Shown here piece after piece: positions 39,174 through 49,649 of a stretch of DNA of 64,000 nucleotides (position 1 is its first letter; each line of letters opens with the position of its first letter). The DNA comes from Pseudonocardiales bacterium. Its GTDB lineage: Bacteria; Actinomycetota; Actinomycetes; Mycobacteriales; Pseudonocardiaceae. The notes under the pieces are model-generated. The model did not search any database. It was not told the DNA's origin and saw nothing but the letters and a program-made list of their open reading frames with translations. The DNA is taken from assembly GCA_019241525.1 (NCBI GenBank), contig JAFAWY010000034.1, positions 62,001 to 126,000 on the forward strand, in the 5' to 3' direction. The position numbers and the translations under genes were made by a program.

Positions 39174-40817
39174 ATGAGCTCCACGGATGTGTTGATCGTG
39201 GGAGCCGGACCGGTGGGACTCACCACGGCGATCGAGCTGCGCCGCCGCGGCGTGGAGTGCCGCGTAGTTGACCGGCTCACCACTCCGATGCCCTACGCCA
39301 AGGCGGTGGGGGTGCAGCCGCGCACTCTCGAGCTCTGGGAGTCGGCCGGCGTGCTGCGGCGTGCTCTCGACGGCGCTGTCCCGATGCGTGGGCAGATCGT
39401 CTACGTCGACGGTCAGCAGGTCTCGCGCATAGAGCTGGCGTTGCCGCCCGAAGTCCCTTACGGCTTCATCGCGCTGCCCCAGTATGAGACGGAACGGGTG
39501 CTGACCGAACGGCTCGCAGAGCTCGGCGGGCGGGTGGAACGGGGTGTAGAACTGGTCGGCTTCGACCAGGACGCTGAGGGCGTCACCGCGGTGCTGCGCG
39601 GGCCGGACGGGCAGTTCCGGGTGTGCGCCGGGTACCTGGTCGGCTGCGACGGCGCGCACAGCGCCGTCCGTAAGGGTCTGGGAGTGGCTTTCGCCGGCGA
39701 TGCGTTCCCCGAGCAGTACATGCTCGGAGATGTCGAGGTCGACTGGCGCCAGCCCCCGGGCTACGGCGTTCGGTGCACGCGCCGGGTCGAGAGTGGCCCC
39801 GACGACCTCCTGGTCGCGATCCCGCTGCCCGGCCGGCACCGCTACCGCATGTCCATGCTGGTGCCCGACGAGCTGGCGTCCGCGCCGTCAACTGGAACGA
39901 TGGAGCACGGTTTCGAATCGGGTCACAGCCCCCAACTGCAGCACGTGCAGGCCGTGCTCGACCGGCTTGCTCCCGAGCCGACCTGCGCGTCGAACCTGCG
40001 CTGGTCATCGGTCTTCCGGATCAGCCACCGAATCGTCGACTCCTACGGCCGGGGCCGGGTGTTCCTGGCCGGCGACGCCGCGCATATCCACCCACCGACC
40101 GGCGCGCAAGGCATGAACACCGGCATCCAGGACGCGGTTGCACTTGCCTGGCGCCTCGCACTCGCGGTACCAGGCCTGGCGGCCGAAGGACTGCTCGGCA
40201 GCTTCGACGCCGAGCGGCGGCCGGTGGGAGAAGAAGCGGTCAGCCGAACCGTCCGGCACGCCCGGGCAGGCTTCGAGGCCGACGAACCGGCGACGATGCT
40301 GCTGCGCGAGGCCCAGCTTCTCGTGGGCTACCCGGATAGTCCGTTGATCGGCGAGGGCAGCAACGTCGAGGCACTCAAGGGCGGCCCCCGGCCCGGTGAA
40401 CGGGCGCCGGATTGCGCACCGCTGCGCCGCGCCGGTGCCGCATTCCCACTACGGCTGCACGAGCTGCTCGACGGACGCCGCTTCGCGCTGCTGCTCTACG
40501 CCGACCACGCCGACCAGATCTCCGACCTTGCCTCTGCCTCGGCCGTCGCCCGCGAACGGGCCCACAGTCAGCTCGACGTGGTGTTCGTGCTCGCGGTCAC
40601 CGCCGCTGTTCCCGACGAGGTCGCCGACCGGCCGCTCGGTGACGCGCCAGCCGCGGTCGTGTGGGACCTAGCCGGCGAGTTCCAGGCCGCCTACGGCGCG
40701 ATAGGCGGATGCTGCCACCTGGTGCGCCCCGACCAGCACGTGTCGTTCCGGGCCGGACAAGCCCGCGCCGACGAGCTGGCGTGCCACCTGGCTCTGGTCT
40801 TCAGGCCGCCTTCTTAA
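39174..40817 (+). CDS. FAD-dependent aromatic-hydroxylase-like monooxygenase
   Basis: DVLIVGAGPVGLTTAIELRRRGVECRVVDR, GCDGAHSAVRKGLG, GRVFLAGDAAHIHPPTGAQGMNTGIQDAVALAWRLAL. Confidence 0.92.
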   Translation: MSSTDVLIVGAGPVGLTTAIELRRRGVECRVVDRLTTPMPYAKAVGVQPRTLELWESAGVLRRALDGAVPMRGQIVYVDGQQVSRIELALPPEVPYGFIALPQYETERVLTERLAELGGRVERGVELVGFDQDAEGVTAVLRGPDGQFRVCAGYLVGCDGAHSAVRKGLGVAFAGDAFPEQYMLGDVEVDWRQPPGYGVRCTRRVESGPDDLLVAIPLPGRHRYRMSMLVPDELASAPSTGTMEHGFESGHSPQLQHVQAVLDRLAPEPTCASNLRWSSVFRISHRIVDSYGRGRVFLAGDAAHIHPPTGAQGMNTGIQDAVALAWRLALAVPGLAAEGLLGSFDAERRPVGEEAVSRTVRHARAGFEADEPATMLLREAQLLVGYPDSPLIGEGSNVEALKGGPRPGERAPDCAPLRRAGAAFPLRLHELLDGRRFALLLYADHADQISDLASASAVARERAHSQLDVVFVLAVTAAVPDEVADRPLGDAPAAVVWDLAGEFQAAYGAIGGCCHLVRPDQHVSFRAGQARADELACHLALVFRPPS

Positions 40818-40951
40818 CCGATGTACACCTTCCACGACGACCGCCAAGCGTCGCTGATGCCCACCACAGCTCCACTATTACTTCCGTGTGGCGGACCGAG
40901 CGTCGAGTGACCTCTTCGAACTTTGGCCAGGCGCTGTCGGACGGTACTGGG

Positions 40952-41560
40952 ATGAACCATGAGTTCTGGGCGGTGATGTCCACGGTGCGGTCGTTGATCA
41001 TTGCCGCCATCGACGACTACACCACGGATTGGCGCAAAGTTCGCGAGCTCCAGGGCGTCGGTGCTTGCGGGTGTGCTGACCTGCTGGAGCAGGGCCAGGC
41101 CGTCGCGCTGTTCAAGCGTAAGTTCGCACGAACGCGCATCCTTCCGACCGGGATCATGCACGTCGTGCGGCCTATCGAGATGCACTTTGTCGACTATGAC
41201 TACAACGTTGTCACCGCCCAAGGCCAGCAGTCGCAAGCCCCAGAGGTCACCAGTCGGACCTTCACCATGGGCGCCGCCGAGGCGGCCGTGCATGCAGCGG
41301 TGTCGACCAGCCTTGACCGCAGCACGTTCGCGGCCGGTGAGGTTATCTTTCGTCCCGGTGATCCGCCCGGGCAGTACTACGTCGTCGTGGAAGGCGAAGT
41401 CGAAGCCCGCGGCGAGGGCTATGGGGCAGATCAGACCGTGACCCGGGTGGGACCGGGCGAGCTGTTCGGTGACCAGGCCGCTTTTAAGGTAGGAGGCACG
41501 ACCATTCATCGCCGCCCGGCACCGCCCAGGCTTGTTCGATTCGAGTGCCGGCTGATTTGA
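40952..41560 (+). CDS. protein ending in a (truncated?) cyclic-nucleotide-binding-like domain
   Basis: FAAGEVIFRPGDPPGQYYVVVEGEVEARG...VTRVGPGELFGDQAAFKVGG, then abnormal C-terminus. Confidence 0.5.
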   Translation: MNHEFWAVMSTVRSLIIAAIDDYTTDWRKVRELQGVGACGCADLLEQGQAVALFKRKFARTRILPTGIMHVVRPIEMHFVDYDYNVVTAQGQQSQAPEVTSRTFTMGAAEAAVHAAVSTSLDRSTFAAGEVIFRPGDPPGQYYVVVEGEVEARGEGYGADQTVTRVGPGELFGDQAAFKVGGTTIHRRPAPPRLVRFECRLI

Positions 41561-41576
41561 CAACCGATCCACTGCC

Positions 41577-41963
41577 TCAGCCGTGGACGACTCGCCGTGG
41601 AGTGCAAGTGGTCTGTTGAGTGGCCTGTCGCGGCGGCGCTGTCGCTGGTTTACCCAGCGAACCGCGAGCCTTCGCACGGTGCTCGTTTTCCCACTGTGCG
41701 ACCACGGTGGCGTGAACATAGAAATGTTGCACAAAATGGTCCTCAATTATTTCCCGGTGCGCGTAATGGCGTACCCGCAGGCGCATTGTCCCGTCGCCGT
41801 GTGACCACGATATCGACTCACCTTGAGACGGACTCAATGGTGTCCCATCATTACTACGGTAGATCGGGTGGCGGGTGCCAAGACGGGCTACTGTCTGGCC
41901 GGCAAGCGGGCCACCGACATAAGTCGCAGCCCCAGAGTTATAACCAGTTGCCTGACCGATCAT
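41577..41963 (-). CDS. hypothetical protein
   Basis: GAATYVGGPLAGQTVARLGTRHPIYRSNDGTPLSPSQGESISW...DHFVQHFYVHATVV has protein-like composition. Confidence 0.45.
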   Translation of the reverse strand: MIGQATGYNSGAATYVGGPLAGQTVARLGTRHPIYRSNDGTPLSPSQGESISWSHGDGTMRLRVRHYAHREIIEDHFVQHFYVHATVVAQWENEHRAKARGSLGKPATAPPRQATQQTTCTPRRVVHG

Positions 41964-42550
41964 GGTGGGAGCTCCTCAGGTGGTGAAAACATGCAATACG
42001 AACGTGGGTGACGGTGTGGACAGGCGGCCGGTTTCAACCCAGGATGACGGACCGGCACCGGCGGCAGGTACCGGACCGAGCCCGCCACAGGGAGACCCCA
42101 CCGCGCAGTCGGGAGCACCGCGAACCTGACACTTCCGGGACTCCCGTTCCCCTCAGGGTGGCGATAGCGAAACAGACGACGGACGTAAGGACAGTATGGT
42201 AATCAACCCGCCGCATCCGAGCGTTAGCCTCTGACCGTAAACACCAGTCAGCTAGATGTCCTAGTTCATCTCAAACAGGCCGATTAAGCTCATCAAACCC
42301 CATAGAGACAATTCGGGCATCGCGCTGGCCGGTCGTCGACGGTGGGTCCGTTGCGTTAACACGACAAGCCACGAATGACTCCGTACCCACGCTGTTGAGA
42401 TGGTGCGCATGGTCACCACCGCTCGTGCTAGTACGAGCCGCAGTGCGCGAACTGACGGGAATTACCGTTTTAATCCGATCCGTGACGCGACAACTCGTCC
42501 CTATGAACGGTGATCATGAGAGAAAAGCCTTCCATGATCTGATGAGGCGC

Positions 42551-42886
42551 TTAGGGGGTGGTGAGGAATACCGGGTTGGTGAGTGCCACCATGGCGTCCG
42601 GGGTGGTGGCCGTCGGGACGGGCCGGCGCACTTCGGCGCGCACCCAGCGGGAGCAGCGGGACCAGTCGGATACGTCCGGCCGTAGGGTGCCGGTAACCGT
42701 CCGGGTCTGCTCACCAGATGGCTCAGTGCCCGTGCCCGGCCGCTCGGTGAAAGCAACCCCCGGCAGCAACGTTCCAGCGGCCAGCGCACCCGACGCAGCC
42801 GGCAGCGACCGACGGCTAAGCCGGTCCCGGCAGGGTTGCTCGCCCATACCCGTCAACCTAGCCCTGAGTGCGCCGTTGGATACCAC
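42551..42886 (-). CDS. short ORF: RR-containing N-terminus joined to ALTNPVFL-type C-terminus (possible internally deleted gene)
   Basis: RLSRRSLPAASGALAAGTLLPG...SRWVRAEVRRPVPTATTPDAMVALTNPVFLTTP. Confidence 0.3.
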   Translation of the reverse strand: MVSNGALRARLTGMGEQPCRDRLSRRSLPAASGALAAGTLLPGVAFTERPGTGTEPSGEQTRTVTGTLRPDVSDWSRCSRWVRAEVRRPVPTATTPDAMVALTNPVFLTTP

Positions 42887-43127
42887 GCACCGCTAAACAC
42901 CATTTCCGTCGGACGCGGCAGGTCGTCGTCAATCTATCGTTGAGCTCAATGGTGGATGACGTCGAACCGTTTCTTGTCTCATGAAAGTTTTGAAGGGCCG
43001 CGAAGCGGCGTCACTTCGGGTAGCTCATTACCATAATTCCTTTATTGGGTTCCGGCATCCATGCCACGGTCGAAGAGGTGCAGGAATCGATTTGAACTGC
43101 GCTGGTGTCGTCTGTTATCTGTGTTTG

Positions 43128-43850
43128 ATGGAGACGCCTCCCGAACGCATCGAGACGGCGCGGTTGTTATTACGCCGGTGGACCGTGGACGACGCCAAGG
43201 TGCTCGTCGACGCAGCCAACGCGAGTCTTGACCATCTTCGACCGTGGATGGCGTGGGCGACCCACGTGCGGACGCCAGCCGAGCAGCGCGAATGGCTCGA
43301 GCACGTGACGGCAAAGGCGCGCGAGGGGTCGGACTTCGCTTACGGAGTGTTCCGGGCAAGCGATCCGACGAGCGTGATCGGCGGGTGTGGCCTGCACCGG
43401 CGCATTGGCACCGGTGGCATCGAGATCGGGTATTGGATCCACGTCGACGCCATCGGCCATGGCTACGCTACCGAGCTTGCAGGGGCGCTCACGCGCGTCG
43501 CGTTGCAGCTGACCGACATCGATCGGGTCGAGATCCACTGTGACGAAGCAAATGTTCGTAGCGCTGCTGTCCCGCGCAAGCTCGGCTACGTGCTCGATCG
43601 CATCGAAAACAACACCGTCGAGGCACCCGGAGAGGCCGGGCGGAGCATGATCTGGGTGATGCGCGCTGCCAACGCGGCGCAGACATCAGACCGGCTGGTC
43701 GCACACCGCTGTGTAGAAGACCGTCAACGGACGCCACTGACTGGTTCGGTCACGGGTAGCCCGCCGGCATCGATCAGCGACGGCAACCGCGATGGCAAGC
43801 GCCGCGAGCGCAGCGGTGACGACGCGCCCGCCGACCGCATCACGAGGTGA
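43128..43850 (+). CDS. GNAT family N-acetyltransferase (RimJ-like)
   Basis: ERIETARLLLRRWTVDDAKVLVDAAN...SVIGGCGLHRRIGTGGIEIGYWIHVDAIGHGYATELAGALTRVAL. Confidence 0.85.
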   Translation: METPPERIETARLLLRRWTVDDAKVLVDAANASLDHLRPWMAWATHVRTPAEQREWLEHVTAKAREGSDFAYGVFRASDPTSVIGGCGLHRRIGTGGIEIGYWIHVDAIGHGYATELAGALTRVALQLTDIDRVEIHCDEANVRSAAVPRKLGYVLDRIENNTVEAPGEAGRSMIWVMRAANAAQTSDRLVAHRCVEDRQRTPLTGSVTGSPPASISDGNRDGKRRERSGDDAPADRITR

Positions 43851-44016
43851 GCGCGTCGCGCAACGCCGTACTCGGCAACGCCTAACCTCAACCTGGAGAC
43901 GGTCGGAATCACATGCTCGTTCGCACGTCGACACCATCGGCGCCTTCTCCGGCAGGTGTCGATGCCGTGTTCGCCTTCACATGTTTGCCGTGGTCACGCG
44001 CTCCCTCTGATCCCTC

Positions 44017-44260
44017 CCCGATTCCACAGTCGAATTGCTATGCCGAGCGATTAATCCCGAGTGTCCGCTCCGAGTGCCTCGACCGGCTCCTGATCTACCA
44101 CCGAACGGCACGCCCAACCGTCCTTGGCCGCTACGAGGGCATTTCACCCACCACCGGCCTCGCCAAAGGTCACGCGGCCACGACGGCAACCGTTTTAACC
44201 TGCTTACGGTCCTGTTGGAACCACCGTCGATCACGGTTCATCGAGTACCGGTAATATCCC
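44017..44260 (+). mobile_element. remnant of IS3/IS481-type integrase (rve) C-terminus
   Basis: NCYAERLIPSVRSECLDRLLIYHRTARPTVLGRY in one frame, then HFTHHRPRQRSRGHDG (HYNTHRPH-like) in another. Confidence 0.55.
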
Positions 44261-44309
44261 GACCCAGGTCACCACTGATACGTGGCGGCCGCACCAGTGG
44301 GGAAGCTCA

Positions 44310-44636
44310 ATGACCGTTGCGAGCGTTGAGACTTCCGTCGAGGGCGCAACGATGCACATCACCGTCAGTGGTGAGATTGATCTGGGCAACGCCGTAGCCG
44401 TCGAACGTGAATTCCGTGCGGCGATTTCTCATCAGCCACGCTCGGTTTTCGTCGACTTGACCGATCTGACCTACCTGGACAGCTCGGGAATAAGGATCCT
44501 TTTCGTGCTTGCATCGTTGCTCAAGCCGCTGCGCATTATGATGAAACTCACCGTGCCGCTTGACTCGCCTATCCGCCGGCTTATCGAGCTGTCAGGACTG
44601 GAAACACTTTCTTACCTTCGCCCCGAGCGTCACTGA
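44310..44636 (+). CDS. STAS domain protein (anti-sigma factor antagonist-like)
   Basis: MHITVSGEIDLGNAVAVEREFRAAI...RSVFVDLTDLTYLDSSGIRILFVLASLL. Confidence 0.85.
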   Translation: MTVASVETSVEGATMHITVSGEIDLGNAVAVEREFRAAISHQPRSVFVDLTDLTYLDSSGIRILFVLASLLKPLRIMMKLTVPLDSPIRRLIELSGLETLSYLRPERH

Positions 44637-45002
44637 CAGTGTGGCGGGCACGGAGAGCAAAGCAGATCATCCACGGGGGAGCACCTTCCTGGCGACGCTC
44701 CCGGCGCTGGGCTACCGACCACTGCTCAACAGCGGAGAGCACCACGCCCAGCCAGGACAGCCTCACGACCGCCGGCACTGACAACACGATCCATCCCGCC
44801 CGTATCCATCCCTGGACTGGCGTGTCACCCAGTATCTGACCACAGCGAGTATCGGTGCGATCCACCTCGCCGCCATGCAGTGATCAACGACGAAGTTCAC
44901 AGCTGACGAGCATCCCCTTATCGGCCCTGGTGAGGAGGTTGGCAGAGGCCAATACTAAACACATCGGGCGAATAGGACAGCCCGCTTTCGCAAGAGGTCG
45001 TG

Positions 45003-45254
45003 ATGACCACCCACCTTCCCCCCACTACGGCGGCTGGGCCCGCCGCTGATCTCCACGCCGCCCGTTTGACGGCGCTGGCCGACAACGCCGTGGCCTTGTC
45101 GAACACTGCCGGGCTTACCCGGCGTGATTTGCTGTTGGCTCGGGCGCTGCTATGGGAGCAACTGGCCAGTTGTGCCACACCGCCCTGCGCTGCGGCGTAC
45201 CGCGCGGTTGCGGGGGTGTGCCGCCAAGAAGCCCATCTGCTCAATCACCGGTAG
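45003..45254 (+). CDS. small hypothetical protein (83 aa)
   Basis: MTTHLPPTTAAGPAADLHAARLTALADNAVALSNTAGLTRRDLLLARALLWEQLASC. Confidence 0.5.
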   Translation: MTTHLPPTTAAGPAADLHAARLTALADNAVALSNTAGLTRRDLLLARALLWEQLASCATPPCAAAYRAVAGVCRQEAHLLNHR

Positions 45255-45701
45255 GGCCAGCATCACCCATCACGTGGTCGGCACGCGCGCCGTGCCGGAA
45301 AGCCACGGGCAGCGAGCTCAACATATCGGCAGGGTTGGGCCCCTCGCTGTCAGCGGCCAAGGGAGTGCCCTTGCCGTGGGGTGAAGGGGTTTGCCGGGGT
45401 CTGACCTGTCGGGTTACGCTCAGAATTCGGCAACATCGCAACCCTGGCGGGAGTCGCTGCTGGCCGTGGGCTTCGCGCTCGTCTAGGCGCAGGTCTTCCA
45501 GCCACAATCGCCGCGGGCGGCACTAAGCCGATCGTGGGGTCGGTCTTGGCCTTGATAGAGCCGGTGAGCTGGACCAGCGGGGAGGCCATGTGAGCGCTCG
45601 CGTCGAGTCCGGCGACCGGGAAGCGGGGTGCAGGCACCAGCCTGCCCTGCTGAACGCTGTCGCCGCTGCCAACGTTCCGTAAGCGGCGTGGTACCGGTCC
45701 G

Positions 45702-48461
45702 ATGGCCGCGAGTTCCCGGCTCCGAGGACGTGCGACAGGGTTAACGGACCGGCTCCGGGAACGCGATGAACTCGACAGGCTCCTCGAGGCTGTCCGTGCC
45801 GGTGAAAGCCGCGCCCTGGTGATGCGCGGTGACCCGGGCGTGGGCAAGACCGTGCTGCTGGATTACCTGGCCGAGCGGGCGCGCGGCTGCCGGGTGGCGC
45901 GCGCGGTGGGTGTGCAGTCGGAGATGGAGCTTGCCTTTGCCGGCCTGCATCAGCTGTGCGCGCCGGTATTGGATCGCCTCCATCGGCTGCCGGTCCCGCA
46001 GCACGATGCACTGCGGACCGCATTCGGTATCAGCGCCGGACCGCCGCCGGACCGGTTTCTGGTCGGGCTGGCTGTGCTTAGCCTGCTGTCGGAGGTGGCC
46101 GGGGAGCAGCCGCTGATCTGCCTGATCGATGACGAGCAATGGCTCGATCAGGCTTCGGCGCAGGCGCTGGGATTCGTGGCGCGCCGGCTGGCTGCCGATC
46201 CGGTCGGCCTGGTGTTCGCGGCCCGGGTGCCCGGTGCGGAACTGGCCGGGTTGCCAGAACTCCGAGTCGAGGGGCTGCGGGAGGACTACGCGCGGGCGCT
46301 ACTGAATTCCGCACTGGCCGGGCCGCTGGATACGCGGGTCCGTGATTTGATCATCGCCGAGACGCAGGGTAACCCACTGGCACTGCTCGAGTTGCCGAGG
46401 GCGTTAACCCCGACCGAGTTGGCAGGGGGATTCGGCCTACCCGGCGCGGAACCGCTGTCGGGCCGGATCGAGGACAGCTTCCGGCGGCAGCTGGATACCC
46501 TGCTGCCCCAGGCCCGACGGCTGCTGCAGCTGGCGGCGGCCGATCCGTCCGGAGATCCGGTGCTGTTGCGGCGGGCAGCTGGCCGGCTGGGCCTCCCGGT
46601 GCAGGCGGCGGCACCGGCGGTGGAGGCGGGTTTGGTGGAGTTCGGCGTCCAGGTGCGGTTCCGGCATCCGCTGGTCCGATCGGCGGCCTACCGGTCGGCG
46701 TCGGCTCAGGACAGGCAAGAGCTACACGGTGCGCTGGCGGAGGTCACAGATCCGGCGGTTGATCCTGATCGACGAGCCTGGCACCGGGCTCAAGCCGCAA
46801 CCGGGCCCGATGAGGACGTCGCGGCCGAGCTTGAGCGGTCGGCCGGCCGGGCGCAGGCCCGCGGGGGGCTGGCCGCGGCCGCGGCGTTCCTCGAGCGCGC
46901 TGTTTTGCTGACGGTCGATCCAGCCCACCACGCGGAACGCGCACTGGCCGCGGCACAGATCAACCTGCAGGCCGGCGCGTTCGGCAAGGCTCTGGAGCTG
47001 CTCGTCAGGGCGGAGACCGGGCCGCTGGATGACCTCCAGAGCGCCCGGGTGGACCTGCTGCGCGGGCAGATCGTGTTCGCCTCCGGTCTGGGCAGTGATG
47101 CTCCCCCGATGCTGCTCAAAGCGGCCAAGCGGCTCGAGTCGCTCAACCTCGACCTGGCGCGTGAGACGTACCTGAGTGCGTGGATGGCGGCACTGTTCGC
47201 CGGGCGTCTGGCGGGCGCCAGCGATCTGCTGGAGGTCTCCCGCGCAGCGAGGGCCCTTCCCCCGCTGGCGCACCCGCGTCCGGTCGACCTGGTGCTGGAC
47301 GGCCTTGCGCTGCTGGTCACGGACGGACCGGCCGCCGCAGCACCGACGTTGCGGCACGCAGCAAGCGCCTTTGCCGGCCCGGACATCGCCATGGAAGAAG
47401 GACTTCGGTGGGGCTGGATGGCTCAAGCAGCCGCCAGCGCTGTGTGGGACGACGACACCTGGCGCGCGCTGCTCGTGCGGCAAGTCCGGCTCGCCCGTGA
47501 CGCCGGTGCGCTAGACCAGCTTCCGGTCGATCTGGGCGCGCTGGGGACCAACGCCGCGTGGAGTGGTGATTTCACGGCGGCAGCGGCTCTGATCGCGGAG
47601 GCTGATGCGGTCTGCGAAGCGACTGGGAGTCGCGCCGCCCCGTACGCCGCGATGATGCTCGCGTCTCTTCGCGGCGACGAAGCCGAGGCCGCCGCGCTGA
47701 TCGAGGCCACCATCGCCGAGGCCACAGCCGAGGGACAGGGAATCGCGGTGACCTACGCGCACTGGGTCACCGGAATCCTCTACAACGGCCTCGGCCGTTA
47801 CGAAGAGGCACTGGCGGCAGCCAAGCAAGCCAGCGAGGACACACCGGGCCTCTATGTCTCGATGTGGGCGCTGCCCGAGCTGATCGAAGCCGCCGCACGC
47901 ACCGGCAGTACGCACATTGCCGGCGATGCACTTGCACGGCTCGCGGACATCACCCGGGCCGGTGGGACCGACTTCGGGTTGGGAATCGAGGCGCGCTGCC
48001 GCGCGCTGCTGAGCGAGCGCAAGATTGCCGAGGGCTGCTACCGCGAGGGGATCGACCGGCTGGGCCGCACCCAGCTCCGCCCGGAGCTGGCCCGCACCCA
48101 CCTGCTCTACGGCGAATGGCTGCGCCGCGAGAACCGCCGGGTGGACGCTCGCGTACAGCTGCGGGCCGCTCACGAGATGCTGGGCTCGATCGGCATGGAG
48201 GCCTTCGCCGAGCGCGCCCGGCGCGAACTGCTGGCCACCGGCGAGACGGTGCGTAAGCGCACGGTCGAGACCCCCGGTGCACTCACCGCGCAGGAGATCT
48301 CCATCGTCCGGCTCGCAATCGACGGGCAGACCAACGCAGAGATCGGCTCCCAGCTGTTCCTCAGCGCACGCACCGTCGAATGGCACCTACGCAAGGTGTT
48401 CACCAAACTCGGCATCAGCTCCCGCCGGGAGCTGCGCCGGGCACTGGTCGCCCTCGGGTAA
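45702..48461 (+). CDS. LuxR-family (LAL-type) regulator with N-terminal AAA ATPase
   Basis: LVMRGDPGVGKTVLLDYLAE Walker A; C-terminal LTAQEISIVRLAIDGQTNAEIGSQLFLSARTVEWHLRKVFTKLGISSRREL. Confidence 0.93.
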   Translation: MAASSRLRGRATGLTDRLRERDELDRLLEAVRAGESRALVMRGDPGVGKTVLLDYLAERARGCRVARAVGVQSEMELAFAGLHQLCAPVLDRLHRLPVPQHDALRTAFGISAGPPPDRFLVGLAVLSLLSEVAGEQPLICLIDDEQWLDQASAQALGFVARRLAADPVGLVFAARVPGAELAGLPELRVEGLREDYARALLNSALAGPLDTRVRDLIIAETQGNPLALLELPRALTPTELAGGFGLPGAEPLSGRIEDSFRRQLDTLLPQARRLLQLAAADPSGDPVLLRRAAGRLGLPVQAAAPAVEAGLVEFGVQVRFRHPLVRSAAYRSASAQDRQELHGALAEVTDPAVDPDRRAWHRAQAATGPDEDVAAELERSAGRAQARGGLAAAAAFLERAVLLTVDPAHHAERALAAAQINLQAGAFGKALELLVRAETGPLDDLQSARVDLLRGQIVFASGLGSDAPPMLLKAAKRLESLNLDLARETYLSAWMAALFAGRLAGASDLLEVSRAARALPPLAHPRPVDLVLDGLALLVTDGPAAAAPTLRHAASAFAGPDIAMEEGLRWGWMAQAAASAVWDDDTWRALLVRQVRLARDAGALDQLPVDLGALGTNAAWSGDFTAAAALIAEADAVCEATGSRAAPYAAMMLASLRGDEAEAAALIEATIAEATAEGQGIAVTYAHWVTGILYNGLGRYEEALAAAKQASEDTPGLYVSMWALPELIEAAARTGSTHIAGDALARLADITRAGGTDFGLGIEARCRALLSERKIAEGCYREGIDRLGRTQLRPELARTHLLYGEWLRRENRRVDARVQLRAAHEMLGSIGMEAFAERARRELLATGETVRKRTVETPGALTAQEISIVRLAIDGQTNAEIGSQLFLSARTVEWHLRKVFTKLGISSRRELRRALVALG

Positions 48462-48606
48462 CTCCAGCCACCGGCCTTGATGGTCCTGCCGGCGCGCCTG
48501 GCAGCCTGCCGGTTACGTGCTCCAACACGTGTGGCCGAGGATGATGCCGGCGCGCGGGGATGACTGCCTCTCGCCTGGCTTCGCGGATCTGGCCTCAGAC
48601 GGAGAC

Positions 48607-49335
48607 TCAGCTGAAACTGACGTCGGTGACCTCGATGGCGACCGAGACCGACTCCCGGACCGGCGAGCCGTCGGGATCGCGGACGTAGACCCGGCGGCGG
48701 GTCGGAACCATGATCCCGTCGAAGTTGCGGTACCGCGACGCGTAGTGCACCGCGGGACCGCCTCCGAGAATGTCAATGACGTAGTCCAGGCGCCGCAGCA
48801 GCCCGGCGTCGTCGAAGTAGTAGGTCTGCTGCCGGGTGTGCGCTACGACGGTGTCCGGGTAGGTGACCAGCAGGGTGCGCAACATCTGCCCATCTTCACG
48901 CCAGGGCCAGGTCTCCTCGGTGACGAAGTCGCCGCGGGTGAACAGGAACGGTGCGGTGAAGTAGTTCCAGTTGGCCTCGCCGGCGAAGTAGGCCACCTGG
49001 AACTCGTCCCAGGGCGACTGGCGGGTCGTTCCGAGGAAGGTGGTCGCGGGATCATGGCGCTCGGCAAGCAGGACACCCTCGGCCGTCTGGATGGTCTGGC
49101 GGTCGGGCTGCCACGTGGTGGAGCGACCTGGATGGGGGAACGGGGTGATCGTCAGGCGCTGAGCACGGGTGTCACCCTCCAGCACGACACCGTCCAGCAG
49201 ACCTGGTTTGCCCTTCAGTGCCCAGATCGCACCGGAGATCGAGACAGCCGCACGGAACCGCGAGATCTGCGCCCAGCGCTGCAGGCCGCCATGACCCTCG
49301 ACGGCCAGCTTCAGCAGATCGTTCACCGAGGTCAC
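48607..49335 (-). CDS. hypothetical protein, lipoprotein-sorting-like beta-sheet protein
   Basis: VNDLLKLAVEGHGGLQRWAQISRFRAAVSISGAIWALKG...YYFDDAGLLRRLDYVIDILGG. Confidence 0.65.
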   Translation of the reverse strand: MTSVNDLLKLAVEGHGGLQRWAQISRFRAAVSISGAIWALKGKPGLLDGVVLEGDTRAQRLTITPFPHPGRSTTWQPDRQTIQTAEGVLLAERHDPATTFLGTTRQSPWDEFQVAYFAGEANWNYFTAPFLFTRGDFVTEETWPWREDGQMLRTLLVTYPDTVVAHTRQQTYYFDDAGLLRRLDYVIDILGGGPAVHYASRYRNFDGIMVPTRRRVYVRDPDGSPVRESVSVAIEVTDVSFS

Positions 49336-49649
49336 TCTTGCGATCCGGAGACCAGCTGCGGGCCGCCGTCGATATCGTAGATCACACTGGTGAGGGCCGT
49401 GTTGTTCATGAGGTGCCCGACGAGCGCGGCGACGTCAGCCGGTTCCGCGACACCTCTGATGGGCAGCGGCGCGCGACTGGCTGCGGCACGCTTCCAGTTG
49501 ATCGCCGGCAGCGACGCGGACAAGGGCGTGTCGACGAAGCCCGGCGCGATGAGGTTCACGGCAGTGACCTGGCTGTAGTCCACGACCTCGCTCCTTTCGT
49601 GCGCCTGTCGGACCGTGTCGAGGTCACAGTGACTGCTCCTGGCCTCCAC
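49332..49649 (-). pseudogene. C-terminal fragment of an SDR (paralogue of the 13236-13997 gene)
   Basis: VNLIAPGFVDTPLSASLPAINWKRAAASRAPLPIRGVAEPADVAALVGHLMNNTALTSVIYDIDGGPQLVS parallels VNLIAAGFVDTPLSAS...ADVAALAVHIMTNTALTGATYDIDGGQQFVSS-type tail. Confidence 0.75.

Noticed and set aside
42551-42886. Calling this a CehA/McbA-type metallohydrolase relic
   Set aside because: Only the ALTNPVFL-like end and an RR-containing start suggest it; too weak to assert without a database search
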